A stretch of DNA of 64,000 bases, from positions 3,316-67,315 of the forward strand of contig NZ_FQTU01000005.1 of NCBI RefSeq assembly GCF_900128885.1, given 5' to 3'. This document shows positions 52,782-60,079 of this stretch, one piece after another. Made by a program: the position numbers and the translations under genes. A model generated the notes under the pieces. The model worked only from the letters and a program-made list of their open reading frames with translations, did not search any database and was not told the origin of the DNA. This DNA is from Alkalibacter saccharofermentans DSM 14828 (lineage in GTDB: Bacteria; Bacillota; Clostridia; Eubacteriales; Alkalibacteraceae). Position 1 is the stretch's first letter. Each line of letters begins with the position of its first letter.

Positions 52782-53023
52782 ATAACAAGGTCGGCGGTAA
52801 TATTTGTTGCTGTTAAACTACTTTAAAGCCTGCACCAGCAGCCATTACCAAAGTCATTACAACCATCAATATTTGGATTAATTTAGCTTTCATTAGTTTG
52901 CCCCCTTATTATTATTTATAAGTTTAATAATACTGGGACTGTTTTCGCTAGTAAACAATCTTAATCCGCTTCGCTAGGTATTGATTGATCAAATCTTTAA
53001 TGTTGATCCGCCGACCTTATTAT
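52782..53023 (-). ncRNA. Candidate structured leader enclosed by a 16-bp helix
   Basis: ATAACAAGGTCGGCGG (52782-52797) and CCGCCGACCTTATTAT (53008-53023) are inverted copies differing at one position. As minus-strand RNA that position is a U-G wobble, so all 16 pairs form; as plus-strand RNA it would be C-A. Inside are GATCAA/TTGATC (a 6-bp hairpin) and two copies of CTAGCGAA. The helix would begin 6 nt after the stop of the 53030 gene and end 7 nt before the HD-GYP ribosome-binding site. It matches no riboswitch class I know. Confidence 0.5.
52813..52893 (-). CDS. 26-residue hydrophobic peptide
   Basis: ATG at 52893 with AAGGGGG 7 nt upstream, a near-ideal ribosome-binding site. The product starts MKAKLIQILMVVMTLV and ends AAGAGFKVV, TAA stop at 52813. 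It has one hydrophobic stretch after two lysines, so it could be a single-span membrane peptide, a signal-type peptide or a regulatory leader peptide. It is flanked by the inverted repeat 52782-52797/53008-53023 and precedes the HD-GYP gene by 57 bp. No family is recognised. The strong ribosome-binding site and lack of other coding in the gap are the main support. Confidence 0.65.
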   Translation of the reverse strand: MKAKLIQILMVVMTLVMAAGAGFKVV

Positions 53024-53029
53024 CCTGAG

Positions 53030-53668
53030 TTAGGCCACCTCGATCATCCTGTTGATGGCATCGAGAATGGACTTTGTTATTGCACTGTTGATGTCGTTGT
53101 CCACTATGCACTTTCCTATTAAAAGTTTTTCAGAATTATTTTGAATAAGAGTTACTCCTGAAATCACCACATTTTTGGTCGCGATTGGCAACACTTTAAT
53201 TTCCTCCACCACGAACCTCTTGTTTTGCTTTGTAAACTGTTCAACAGCGTTTAATGTCGCCTGGGCGACCAGCCTGTAAGCTTGAGAAGATGAGTGCAGC
53301 CCTTGTGTTTCTCCTTCGAATAAATGACCTTCATACTCCAAGATGACCTTGGCCTTTCCGTTTATGTCAAGGTTGGTATATTCTACGGATTTTATCATTA
53401 GCCTTGGAGTGATTAAATTTTCACTTTCTTCGTAAACCTGGGCTATGCTTATTATCTTGTGATCTATTTTTAAATTGAATTTGGTTACCAATGCAGATTG
53501 AACATCTCGGATAATCTGCTTCGCAGATCTTTGATTGTTTGCAAGAATGTGTATCTCGACAATTTGATCGTCTTTGTTTGCCACTACCCTCGAGTTTATT
53601 ACACTTAAGATTTTATTGATAAGAGTCTCTATTTCGTTGATTCTAGTCTGGTTTTCCAATGTGGCCAT
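53030..53668 (-). CDS. Protein of unknown function
   Basis: 212 aa, no membrane segment or signal peptide. N-terminal helix (INEIETLINKILSVINSR), then DDQIVEIHILANNQRSAKQIIRDVQSALVTKFNLKIDHKIISIAQ, and a second half with alternating strands and helices (ILEYEGHLFEGETQGLHSSSQAYRLVAQATLNAVEQF). The two halves look like related small alpha/beta domains. I have seen no named family that fits. It is upstream of the peptide gene and HD-GYP gene with the candidate RNA between. Confidence 0.8.
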   Translation of the reverse strand: MATLENQTRINEIETLINKILSVINSRVVANKDDQIVEIHILANNQRSAKQIIRDVQSALVTKFNLKIDHKIISIAQVYEESENLITPRLMIKSVEYTNLDINGKAKVILEYEGHLFEGETQGLHSSSQAYRLVAQATLNAVEQFTKQNKRFVVEEIKVLPIATKNVVISGVTLIQNNSEKLLIGKCIVDNDINSAITKSILDAINRMIEVA

Positions 53669-53772
53669 CCTCCCAACTTATTGAATGCAAAATACATAAA
53701 AGCTAAAACATCTTAACACAAACCATTATAACATATTTTTTAAACAACTGAAAAACAATTTAATCAAATATC

Positions 53773-53807
53773 AAAACCCCCTTCAAATGTTGAAGAGGGC
53801 GTTTTTT
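53773..53807. terminator. hpf terminator
   Basis: CCCCCTTCAA (53777-53786), loop ATG, TTGAAGAGGG (53790-53799) with T-rich flanks on both sides. It lies 13 bp past the hpf stop on the minus strand. Confidence 0.85.
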
Positions 53808-53819
53808 AGAATCAAATTA

Positions 53820-54350
53820 TTAAATCGTAGGCTCAATCAAGCCGTAGTTTCCATCCTTTCTCTTGTAAACCACATTTACCTCTTCTGTATCGCTGTTGAG
53901 GAATACGAAGAAGTTATGTCCTAGAAGATCCATTTGAAGAGTGGCTTCTTCAGTTGACATCGGTTTTACAGGAAATCTTTTAGTTTTGACCAGCGAAGGC
54001 TCATCTGATTTGGTCTCTTCACTGAAAGATGAGAAGTCTATCCTGATAGTGGAATGGTCCTTCAGTTTTTTCTCCAGTTTAGTCTTATGCTTTCTCAATT
54101 GCCCTTCAAGCTTGTCAACTGCCAAATCAATGGATGCGTACATATCTTCGGTCGCTTCTTCCGCTCTAAGGATCGTGCCGTTAATAGGTATAGTCACTTC
54201 CAGGATATGCTTTCCCTTTTGTGTGCTCAAAGTTGCTGTTGCCTCGGTATCTGGATTGAAGTACTTGTCCAGTTTGGACAGCTTCTTATCCAAAGTGCTC
54301 TTTAATCCTGTTGTCACATCTACATTCTTTCCATACACTATTACACGCAT
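53820..54350 (-). CDS. hpf: Ribosome hibernation promoting factor, long form
   Basis: 176 aa. The N-terminal S30AE domain (MRVIVYGKNVDVTTGLKSTLDKKLSKLDKYF) binds the 30S decoding centre. A linker leads to the C-terminal dimerisation domain (EATLQMDLLGHNFFVFLN...VVYKRKDGNYGLIEP) that joins two 70S ribosomes into 100S dimers. The ATG at 54350 has AAAGGAG upstream; the TTG 9 nt earlier is unlikely. A sigma-B-like promoter and a raiA-like RNA lie upstream. Confidence 0.97.
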   Translation of the reverse strand: MRVIVYGKNVDVTTGLKSTLDKKLSKLDKYFNPDTEATATLSTQKGKHILEVTIPINGTILRAEEATEDMYASIDLAVDKLEGQLRKHKTKLEKKLKDHSTIRIDFSSFSEETKSDEPSLVKTKRFPVKPMSTEEATLQMDLLGHNFFVFLNSDTEEVNVVYKRKDGNYGLIEPTI

Positions 54351-54406
54351 AAATAACAACTCCTTTAGCTTTATATTGTCTTTTCTCTATATTGGTTTCT
54401 TTAATT

Positions 54407-54431
54407 ATACCCGCCGTTTTATGTTCAAAAC
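54407..54431 (-). promoter_or_regulatory. Possible sigma-B-type (or sigma-A) promoter of hpf
   Basis: Minus strand GTTTTG (54431-54426), 13 nt, GGGTAT (54412-54407), near the sigma-B consensus GTTTAA-N12-15-GGGTAT. TATAAT overlaps it for sigma-A but has no good -35. Stress-sigma control of hpf is known in other Bacillota. Confidence 0.45.
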
Positions 54432-54539
54432 AAGAAATCAAAACAAAATCATGAACTCCCGTGTCCTCTAGCTCGAGGGTAATTTAAGTTGAAATTTATT
54501 AAGTTATAAGATTCAAGATATAAGCTTTAATAGATAACT

Positions 54540-54574
54540 ATCATGACAAAGGGCGAAAAGCCCTTTGTCATGAT
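54540..54574. repeat. Perfect 15-bp hairpin without U-tract
   Basis: ATCATGACAAAGGGC (54540-54554), loop GAAAA, GCCCTTTGTCATGAT (54560-54574). On the minus strand it lies just 3' of the raiA-like RNA. No T run follows, so it may be a 3' stabilising stem or a factor-dependent end rather than a standard terminator. Confidence 0.8.
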
Positions 54575-54576
54575 AT

Positions 54577-54777
54577 GCTTCAGCTGACCTGGTTTTTGCC
54601 CCCACACCCGCCGGCTGGAAGTTTAGCTCGGGGTTGCCTCACGAATCCTTCTCTCAACCTTGTTGATTGGCCGGGCTTACATCTAGGCCGCACCATGATC
54701 GACCCCCATTTTTGGGTGCCTTACGTGGATCGTTTCGCCTGCGACTGGCATCGATTTTCAACCACAGACCTGAAGCT
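54577..54777 (-). ncRNA. Candidate raiA-type noncoding RNA upstream of hpf
   Basis: A GC-rich, non-coding stretch in an AT-rich gap, closed by GCTTCAG (54776-54770) and CTGAAGC (54583-54577). It has its own near-perfect promoter ending a few bases before the closing stem. Inside are further complementary stretches, for example GGTTGA repeats and GCCGGCGGG. Length (about 200 nt), the location upstream of the hpf/raiA gene and the same strand match the raiA RNA motif known in Bacillota and Actinomycetota. I identify it from context and architecture, not alignment. SRP RNA, tmRNA, 6S and RNase P RNA hallmarks are absent. Confidence 0.72.
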
Positions 54778-54783
54778 TATTAT

Positions 54784-54812
54784 ATTATATGGTCATTGAC
54801 GCCTCCAGTCAA
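54784..54812 (-). promoter_or_regulatory. Promoter of the raiA-like RNA
   Basis: Minus strand TTGACT (54812-54807), exactly 17 nt, TATAAT (54789-54784). It starts at the base after the ogt stop; predicted transcription start is about 54777, at the closing stem. Confidence 0.9.
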
Positions 54813-55274
54813 TCACTTATGCTCCTGCTCCAGCTTTAATAGCTTTTCTTTTACATCTATCCCGCTATCGTAGCCTGTCATGGCGCCGTCGGATCCTATG
54901 ACCCTATGGCATGGGATGACTATCGCTATTGGATTTTTATTATTGGCTCCCCCTACTGCCCTACACGCCTTCTCATTTCCAATGGCTTTAGCAATATCTT
55001 TGTATGACGCAGTCTCCCCATAAGGAATGCTAAGAAGCGCCCTGTATACTTTATTTTGGAACTCTGTCCCTTGAATTTTAATTGGAATTGAAAATTCTTT
55101 TCTTTTTCCATCTAAGTATTCGCTTATCTGCCTTGCGGCTTCAATAGTTATTGAATTGCCCTTATCTATTTGATCTTCTTGAATCTGCCTTAGAATTTTT
55201 ATTGAATGAACCGAGGTTTCGCTACCTTGGATCAAAATTGTCCCGATCTTTGTTTTTAAATAGGTCTTAGCCAA
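54813..55274 (-). CDS. ogt: Methylated-DNA-[protein]-cysteine S-methyltransferase
   Basis: 153 aa. Removes alkyl groups from O6-alkylguanine by suicide transfer to the Cys in IPCHRVIG. VYRALLSIPYGETASYKDIAKAIG is the helix-turn-helix region of the family. The N-terminal domain is short, as in Ogt proteins. It is a single gene between fba (divergent) and the ncRNA. Confidence 0.96.
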   Translation of the reverse strand: MAKTYLKTKIGTILIQGSETSVHSIKILRQIQEDQIDKGNSITIEAARQISEYLDGKRKEFSIPIKIQGTEFQNKVYRALLSIPYGETASYKDIAKAIGNEKACRAVGGANNKNPIAIVIPCHRVIGSDGAMTGYDSGIDVKEKLLKLEQEHK

Positions 55275-55523
55275 ATTTAACGCCTCCTTTTGAAGGTTTT
55301 TAAAAACTTACAATACCAAGTATAACCTCAAGTAAAAAAAATCACAATGAATAGGTTTACATTTCCTTAAAAGAATAATTCTATAGAAATTTCATTTTGA
55401 ATAAGGTATACTGATTTATGAGAAACGTCTTTTATGCAAAAATCGATGACTATCTGCGGTCGTCGGAGCCTGCACATGTCAAAGTCCATAAAAATATTAT
55501 TTATATATAGGAGGTTTTTTAAA

Positions 55524-56453
55524 ATGGCATTAGTCAATTCAACTGAGATGTTCAAAAAAGCTTACGAAGGCGGTTACGCTGTTGGTGCTTTCAATGTTAA
55601 CAACATGGAAATCATCCAAGGCATCGTATCTGCTGCACAGGAAGAAAACGCACCACTAATTCTTCAAGTATCTGCAGGGGCTAGAAAATACGCAAGCCCT
55701 ATCTATCTTAAGAAGCTTGTGGAAGCTGCTATCGAGGAAACGGGTCTTGATATAGTACTTCACTTAGACCACGGCGAAGATTTTGAAATCTGCAAAGCAT
55801 GTATCGATGATGGTTTCTCATCTGTTATGATCGACGGTTCCAAATATCCATTAGATGAAAATATCGCCCTTACCAAAAGAGTCGTTGAGTATGCTCACGA
55901 CAGGGGTGTTACAGTAGAAGCCGAGCTTGGAAAATTAGCCGGCGTAGAAGATGATGTAAAGGTTTCTGCAAAAGATGCCACTTACACAGATCCAGATGAA
56001 GCAGTTGAGTTCGTTGAGAGAACCGGCGTTGACTCTTTGGCTATCGCAATCGGAACAAGCCATGGAGCATACAAGTTCAAAGGCGACCCTAAGCTTGACT
56101 TTGCAAGGCTTGAGACAATCTCTGCGAAGCTTCCAAACTACCCGTTGGTTCTTCACGGAGCCAGCAGCGTTCCTCAAGAATTTGTAGAGCTTTGCAACAA
56201 GTACGGCGCACAAATTCCGGGAGCTCAAGGTGTTCCTGAAGAAATGCTTAGACAAGCTGCTCACTCAGGTGTATGCAAGATAAATATCGACACTGACTTG
56301 AGACTAGCATTGACTGCTTCTATCAGAAAGACTTTCACAGAGAACCCTGGGGAATTCGACCCAAGAAAATATCTTGGACCAGGTAGAGACGCTATAAAGA
56401 AAATGGTTCAGCACAAAATCAAAAATGTTTTGGGATGCAGCGGTAAAAGGTAA
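55524..56453 (+). CDS. fba: Class II fructose-1,6-bisphosphate aldolase
   Basis: About 309-aa zinc aldolase of glycolysis. HLDHGEDFEICKACIDDGFSSVMIDGS contains the catalytic Asp and zinc His; VEAELGKLAGVED, LVLHGASSVP and CKINIDTDLRLA are further signature segments. The start at 55524 follows AGGAGG; the frame upstream to 55434 lacks support and belongs to the leader. Followed by a strong terminator. Confidence 0.98.
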   Translation: MALVNSTEMFKKAYEGGYAVGAFNVNNMEIIQGIVSAAQEENAPLILQVSAGARKYASPIYLKKLVEAAIEETGLDIVLHLDHGEDFEICKACIDDGFSSVMIDGSKYPLDENIALTKRVVEYAHDRGVTVEAELGKLAGVEDDVKVSAKDATYTDPDEAVEFVERTGVDSLAIAIGTSHGAYKFKGDPKLDFARLETISAKLPNYPLVLHGASSVPQEFVELCNKYGAQIPGAQGVPEEMLRQAAHSGVCKINIDTDLRLALTASIRKTFTENPGEFDPRKYLGPGRDAIKKMVQHKIKNVLGCSGKR

Positions 56454-56469
56454 TATCCCAGCAATTCTT

Positions 56470-56500
56470 AAAGGCATCCCACTGGGATGCCTTTATTTTT
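56470..56500 (+). terminator. fba terminator
   Basis: AAAGGCATCCC (56470-56480), loop ACT, GGGATGCCTTT (56484-56494), then ATTTTT. Confidence 0.95.
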
Positions 56501-56530
56501 AAATCAAAGCAACTGAAAGGAAATGATCCT

Positions 56531-57103
56531 ATGGAAATCTATATAGTGCGCCATGGAACTACACAGTGGAATCTGGAGGGCAGGATACAAGGCTGCACGG
56601 ATACAGATCTTTTGGATTCGGGCAAAGAAGAAGCCAGACTTCTAGAGCCTACCGTATCTAGCCTGCCCATAAAAAAAATCTACTCAAGTCCTTTAAAAAG
56701 AGCCTACGACACTGCTCTTATTCTTAATAAAGGCCTGAATCTGCCTTTAATCGTAAAAAAAGACCTGCGAGAAATCGAATTTGGTGAATGGGAAGGTCTT
56801 ACCTGGAGCCAAGTGTTGGACAAATACAGTCATTTGATAAAAGAAAATGATACGGGATATGTTGATCCTCCTGCCGGGGAGAGCTTCTACCAGGCACTGG
56901 ATAGAGTCAGAGGCGTAATGGAGGAAATCATATCATCGGGTGAAAACTGCCTCGTGGTTTCCCACAAGGCTACTATCAGGTTTATTCTATACGGCCTTAT
57001 CAAAAAAACACCGGCTCAAACCGGTGCAATAGAAATCGACAATCTTTCAATACTTAAGCTTTCATTTAACGACAAAAAATTTGTAGGGTGGAGCTTTACC
57101 TAA
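56531..57103 (+). CDS. Histidine phosphatase family protein
   Basis: 190 aa. Phosphoglycerate-mutase fold with IYIVRHGTTQWNLEGRIQG (phospho-His), LREIEFGEWEGLTW and CLVVSHKATIRFIL (second His). It may be a broad phosphatase or a CobC/alpha-ribazole phosphatase; no cobalamin genes adjoin it. It lies 31 bp after the fba terminator with AAAGGAAATG upstream, and its 3' end overlaps the convergent radical SAM gene by 8 nt. Confidence 0.93.
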   Translation: MEIYIVRHGTTQWNLEGRIQGCTDTDLLDSGKEEARLLEPTVSSLPIKKIYSSPLKRAYDTALILNKGLNLPLIVKKDLREIEFGEWEGLTWSQVLDKYSHLIKENDTGYVDPPAGESFYQALDRVRGVMEEIISSGENCLVVSHKATIRFILYGLIKKTPAQTGAIEIDNLSILKLSFNDKKFVGWSFT

Positions 57104-58043
57104 TAGCCTTTCCTCCTAGGTAATCCCACTTAGAACCTTGAATCAAACCTTTATTTTTCATTTCATCTTCGATCATATCCCTAATTATCCACCAACTTCT
57201 GTTCCAGTTGACAAACAGGGTGTTCTTCTCCGGCGCCCTTCCTACAAGCCTTTGTATCACTATGTCAGGGGATAGATAAGCTAAAAACTCCACGACTCTG
57301 TCCACATACTCTTCCAAATCGATCATGCTGATGTCTCCACTTTCAAAAAGCTCTGCCATCCTGGTACCCTTGTCTATATAGAGGGCATGCAGCTTAACCC
57401 CATCTACTTTTAGGGCTGAGAGAATCTTGGCACATTCGATACAGTCTTCGATATCATCCCATGGAAGGTTCAGTATCACATGAGCACATATCTCGAACCC
57501 GTATTTCTTGATCATCAGCACTCCATCTATGAACTCTGCCAAAGTATGCCCCCTGTTTATTTTTTTCAGGGTCTTATAGTTTACGCTTTGGAGGCCCAGC
57601 TCGATATAAATCTTTACGTTGTGAGTCCTTTCAATTTCCGCCAGCACCGAGAGATAATCCTCGTTTATGCAGTCCGGTCTTGTGGAAACAGCTATTCCCA
57701 CAACATTTTCGAGGCATACTTGTGAAATGCTTTTTCTAAAATCCTCAATGGGCATGTAAGTATTGGTGAAATCCTGAAAATAAGGTATGAACTTATTTGC
57801 TTTGTACCTCTTGGAAATATATTCTGAATTTCTAACAAACTGCTCCCTAGGAGGGATATCATTTGAGAGAGTCTCGTGACCTGCGCCCTCTTCACCACAA
57901 AAGATACAGCCTCCAAACCCAAGGTGGCCGTCTCTATTGGGACAGGTTCCGCTTATGCTTATGGGTATCTTATATACCTTCTCGCGGAAGGTCTCCATCA
58001 GATATCCGGAGTAGCTTCTATAAAGCTCTGAAGATTTTGTCAC
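57096..58043 (-). CDS. TIGR01212-family radical SAM protein
   Basis: About 315 aa. The iron-sulfur cluster cysteines are in CPNRDGHLGFGGCIFCGEEG. YFQDFTNTYMP and ELGLQSVNYKTLKKINRGH are typical of the TIGR01212/YtqA group, whose substrate is unknown. I place the start at a GTG (58043) that overlaps the upstream phosphatase stop as GTGA, with AGGGA 7 nt before it. Longer frames starting at 58064 or 58127 run back into the phosphatase gene without a good ribosome-binding site. Confidence 0.88.
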   Translation of the reverse strand: MTKSSELYRSYSGYLMETFREKVYKIPISISGTCPNRDGHLGFGGCIFCGEEGAGHETLSNDIPPREQFVRNSEYISKRYKANKFIPYFQDFTNTYMPIEDFRKSISQVCLENVVGIAVSTRPDCINEDYLSVLAEIERTHNVKIYIELGLQSVNYKTLKKINRGHTLAEFIDGVLMIKKYGFEICAHVILNLPWDDIEDCIECAKILSALKVDGVKLHALYIDKGTRMAELFESGDISMIDLEEYVDRVVEFLAYLSPDIVIQRLVGRAPEKNTLFVNWNRSWWIIRDMIEDEMKNKGLIQGSKWDYLGGKAIR

Positions 58044-59419
58044 AGCTGTATCCCTATCAGACATATATCGTCGTCTTGAGAAAGAGAGCTTCTGAATCCC
58101 TTTGTCTTTTTGATTATTTCCTTGCACACGCTTTCCACCGGTGCCCCTTCAGCGGATCTGATTATATCGAGCATCCTGTTGATATTGAAAAACTCCCCTT
58201 TCATGTTCCTGGTTTCGGGGATTCCGTCTGTATATAGAAACAATTGGTCTCCTGGTTCGTATAAAACCGAATTCTGAACAGATTCCTGATCCGGCATGTA
58301 TTTGTTCAATCCCACTAGAGGCATGTTCGCCTTCAAAAGCTGTATGAGGTTTTGTTTTTTTCTATACAGAATAGGTGTAGGGTGTCCTGCATTGCTGTAC
58401 TTGATCGACTGCTTAACAGGGTCTAAAACCATGTATATCATGCTGAAATAATTATTTGGAACCACCTCGTTTATGTCCTCTTCCACATATTCCATCACTT
58501 CTGCAGGGTTTTCTAGCACCCCTTCCGACTTGCTGCAATGGGTCAGTATCAACTTTACCATGCTGGTAATCATCGCCGCATCAATGCCGTGACCGGCCAT
58601 GTCGGCTATGGCTATGCCAAACTTACCGTTTTCCAGGTTGAAAAGATCGTAAAAATCTCCCCCTACTTTTCTGAAAGGCTTAAGATAAGAGAAAACCTCG
58701 TAGTGCGCTGCCTTGAATGTATTGCCGTCAGGAATAATCGATTTTTGAATGTTTTGAGCAAATTCAAGCTGCTTGCTGAAAATATCGTTTTTATACTGCA
58801 GCTCTTTATTCAGCTCAATGGCCATTGAAGCTTTTGAAGCCAAGGTTGCTATCATGTCAACAGTGTTTACCGCTTCGCCGTTTTCATTTATGGTTCCCTT
58901 TTTAAACAGCTCTGCTTCAAACCTGCACACCTCATCTCCAAGTCCCCAGCACTTGGTTTCCGTAACAACTACATCCATATCCATGATCCTTGTAAGCCCA
59001 CCCGCTATAAAGCCGGATTCGAAGGAACAAAGCGCCTCACCGATATTGGGCATACCTGAACAAACAGCACATTCATCCTCTTCGAATATTATCTTATTTC
59101 CCTCCATGCTGACAAGCCTGGTTATTCCTATCATCAACTTATTGAGATAATCTATCAAATCGTTGATTTCCATGATCGCAAATGAAGAAAGGGCAATGTT
59201 TTTGCCCGCCTGGTATAAGATGGATGCGGATAATTTGCCCCCGTAGGTTTCTCTAAGGGCAAGACGCATAATCCTCATATATAACAAATCTATATTTGGC
59301 CCTAAATCACTTCGAATAGGGCAACTTATGTCATCTATAGAAAGCTGTATCTGGCTATCCATTTCCTGCAGTTGATGGTTAATTACGTTTTTAAAATCCT
59401 TTAAAAATGCCTCGTTCAA
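58040..59419 (-). CDS. V4R-PP2C (SpoIIE-type) phosphatase
   Basis: 459 aa. Residues about 60-175 form a V4R (4-vinyl reductase-like) sensory domain with clustered cysteines: DECAVCSGMPNIGEALCSFESGF and ETKCWGLGDEVCRFE. A helical linker (about 195-235) leads to a PP2C/SpoIIE-type phosphatase: GGDFYDLFN, ADMAGHGIDAAMIT, YSNAGHPTP, YTDGIPE and SQDDDICLI. Such proteins often act in partner-switching control of a sigma factor, but no anti-sigma gene is nearby. Not a sporulation SpoIIE, which has many membrane segments. Coupled to the radical SAM gene. Confidence 0.93.
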   Translation of the reverse strand: MNEAFLKDFKNVINHQLQEMDSQIQLSIDDISCPIRSDLGPNIDLLYMRIMRLALRETYGGKLSASILYQAGKNIALSSFAIMEINDLIDYLNKLMIGITRLVSMEGNKIIFEEDECAVCSGMPNIGEALCSFESGFIAGGLTRIMDMDVVVTETKCWGLGDEVCRFEAELFKKGTINENGEAVNTVDMIATLASKASMAIELNKELQYKNDIFSKQLEFAQNIQKSIIPDGNTFKAAHYEVFSYLKPFRKVGGDFYDLFNLENGKFGIAIADMAGHGIDAAMITSMVKLILTHCSKSEGVLENPAEVMEYVEEDINEVVPNNYFSMIYMVLDPVKQSIKYSNAGHPTPILYRKKQNLIQLLKANMPLVGLNKYMPDQESVQNSVLYEPGDQLFLYTDGIPETRNMKGEFFNINRMLDIIRSAEGAPVESVCKEIIKKTKGFRSSLSQDDDICLIGIQL

Positions 59420-59601
59420 CCCGCAACCTCCTTTTATCTCTTTTGAATATTATAGTACAATATTTAACATTTTACTATGTTTTATTTTATATTACTGCAT
59501 CTTAACCAGCCTTTAGCATGTATACAATATATTTTAATAGTTCGTTTGTATTCCCCCAGCTTTAGCTATATAATAAAAGAAAAGCGAAAGAGGTGTCTAA
59601 A

Positions 59602-60015
59602 ATGGTTCGAATCGTCTCAGGTCCAAAAGGCAGCGGAAAGACTAAAAGAATGATCGATTATGCCAATGACAGCAGTGCCACTAGCGAAGGTGAAATCGTT
59701 TTTATCAATGACAGGGAGAAATACCGTGTCAAATTGGACAACCACATCCGTTATGTCAATGTCGATGATTTCTTCATTAAATCTCCTGACGTCTTCTTTG
59801 GTTTTCTCAATGGTTTAATTGCAGAAAACTACGATGTCAAAACCGTCTATATAGATAACGTTCTTAGAATTATAAACCTGGATAATATCAATCAACTTGA
59901 AGATTTGTTTTCTAATTTAAGAAAGCTTGAAGATAAATATGATGTGGAGTTTGTACTTAGCGTCTGCGCAGAAGATTCGGAAATTCCGGAATTCATGAAA
60001 GAAGCAGTCTGCTGA
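59602..60015 (+). CDS. Small P-loop NTPase-like protein
   Basis: 137 aa. Starts MVRIVSGPKGSGKTKRMIDYAN, a clear Walker A. VKTVYIDNVLRI may be Walker B. No helicase, sensor or membrane part. It resembles truncated ATP-binding proteins of unknown role found singly in Clostridia. The ATG at 59602 has AGAGG upstream. Monocistronic with a terminator at 60031. Function unknown. Confidence 0.82.
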   Translation: MVRIVSGPKGSGKTKRMIDYANDSSATSEGEIVFINDREKYRVKLDNHIRYVNVDDFFIKSPDVFFGFLNGLIAENYDVKTVYIDNVLRIINLDNINQLEDLFSNLRKLEDKYDVEFVLSVCAEDSEIPEFMKEAVC

Positions 60016-60030
60016 TACTCCCCTAATTGC

Positions 60031-60065
60031 AGGAAGGTTTTCGCATAGGCGACAACCTTCCTTTT
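60031..60065 (+). terminator. Terminator of the P-loop gene
   Basis: GGAAGGTT (60032-60039) pairs with AACCTTCC (60054-60061), with TCGC/GCGA pairing inside, then TTTT. It separates convergent genes. Confidence 0.85.
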
Positions 60066-60079
60066 AATTTATATGTTTT

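Noticed and set aside
52850..52910. Cyclic di-GMP riboswitch upstream of the HD-GYP gene (GGGGCAAAC segment)
   Set aside because: GGCAAAC occurs, but the partner ACGCAAAGC element and the required stems are absent; the segment is simply the ribosome-binding site of the peptide gene.
53941..54471. 176-codon plus-strand frame opposite hpf
   Set aside because: Antisense shadow of the strongly conserved hpf gene, with low-complexity Ser/Val/Leu composition.
54577..54777. SRP RNA, tmRNA, 6S RNA or RNase P RNA
   Set aside because: The conserved SRP loop sequence, tmRNA acceptor and tag ORF, and RNase P GAGGAAAGTCC core are all missing; a 6S-like long helix with a central bubble is not apparent. 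The position upstream of hpf fits raiA better.
58040..59419. Sporulation protein SpoIIE
   Set aside because: Only the PP2C domain is shared; the multiple membrane segments of true SpoIIE are absent and a V4R domain is present instead.
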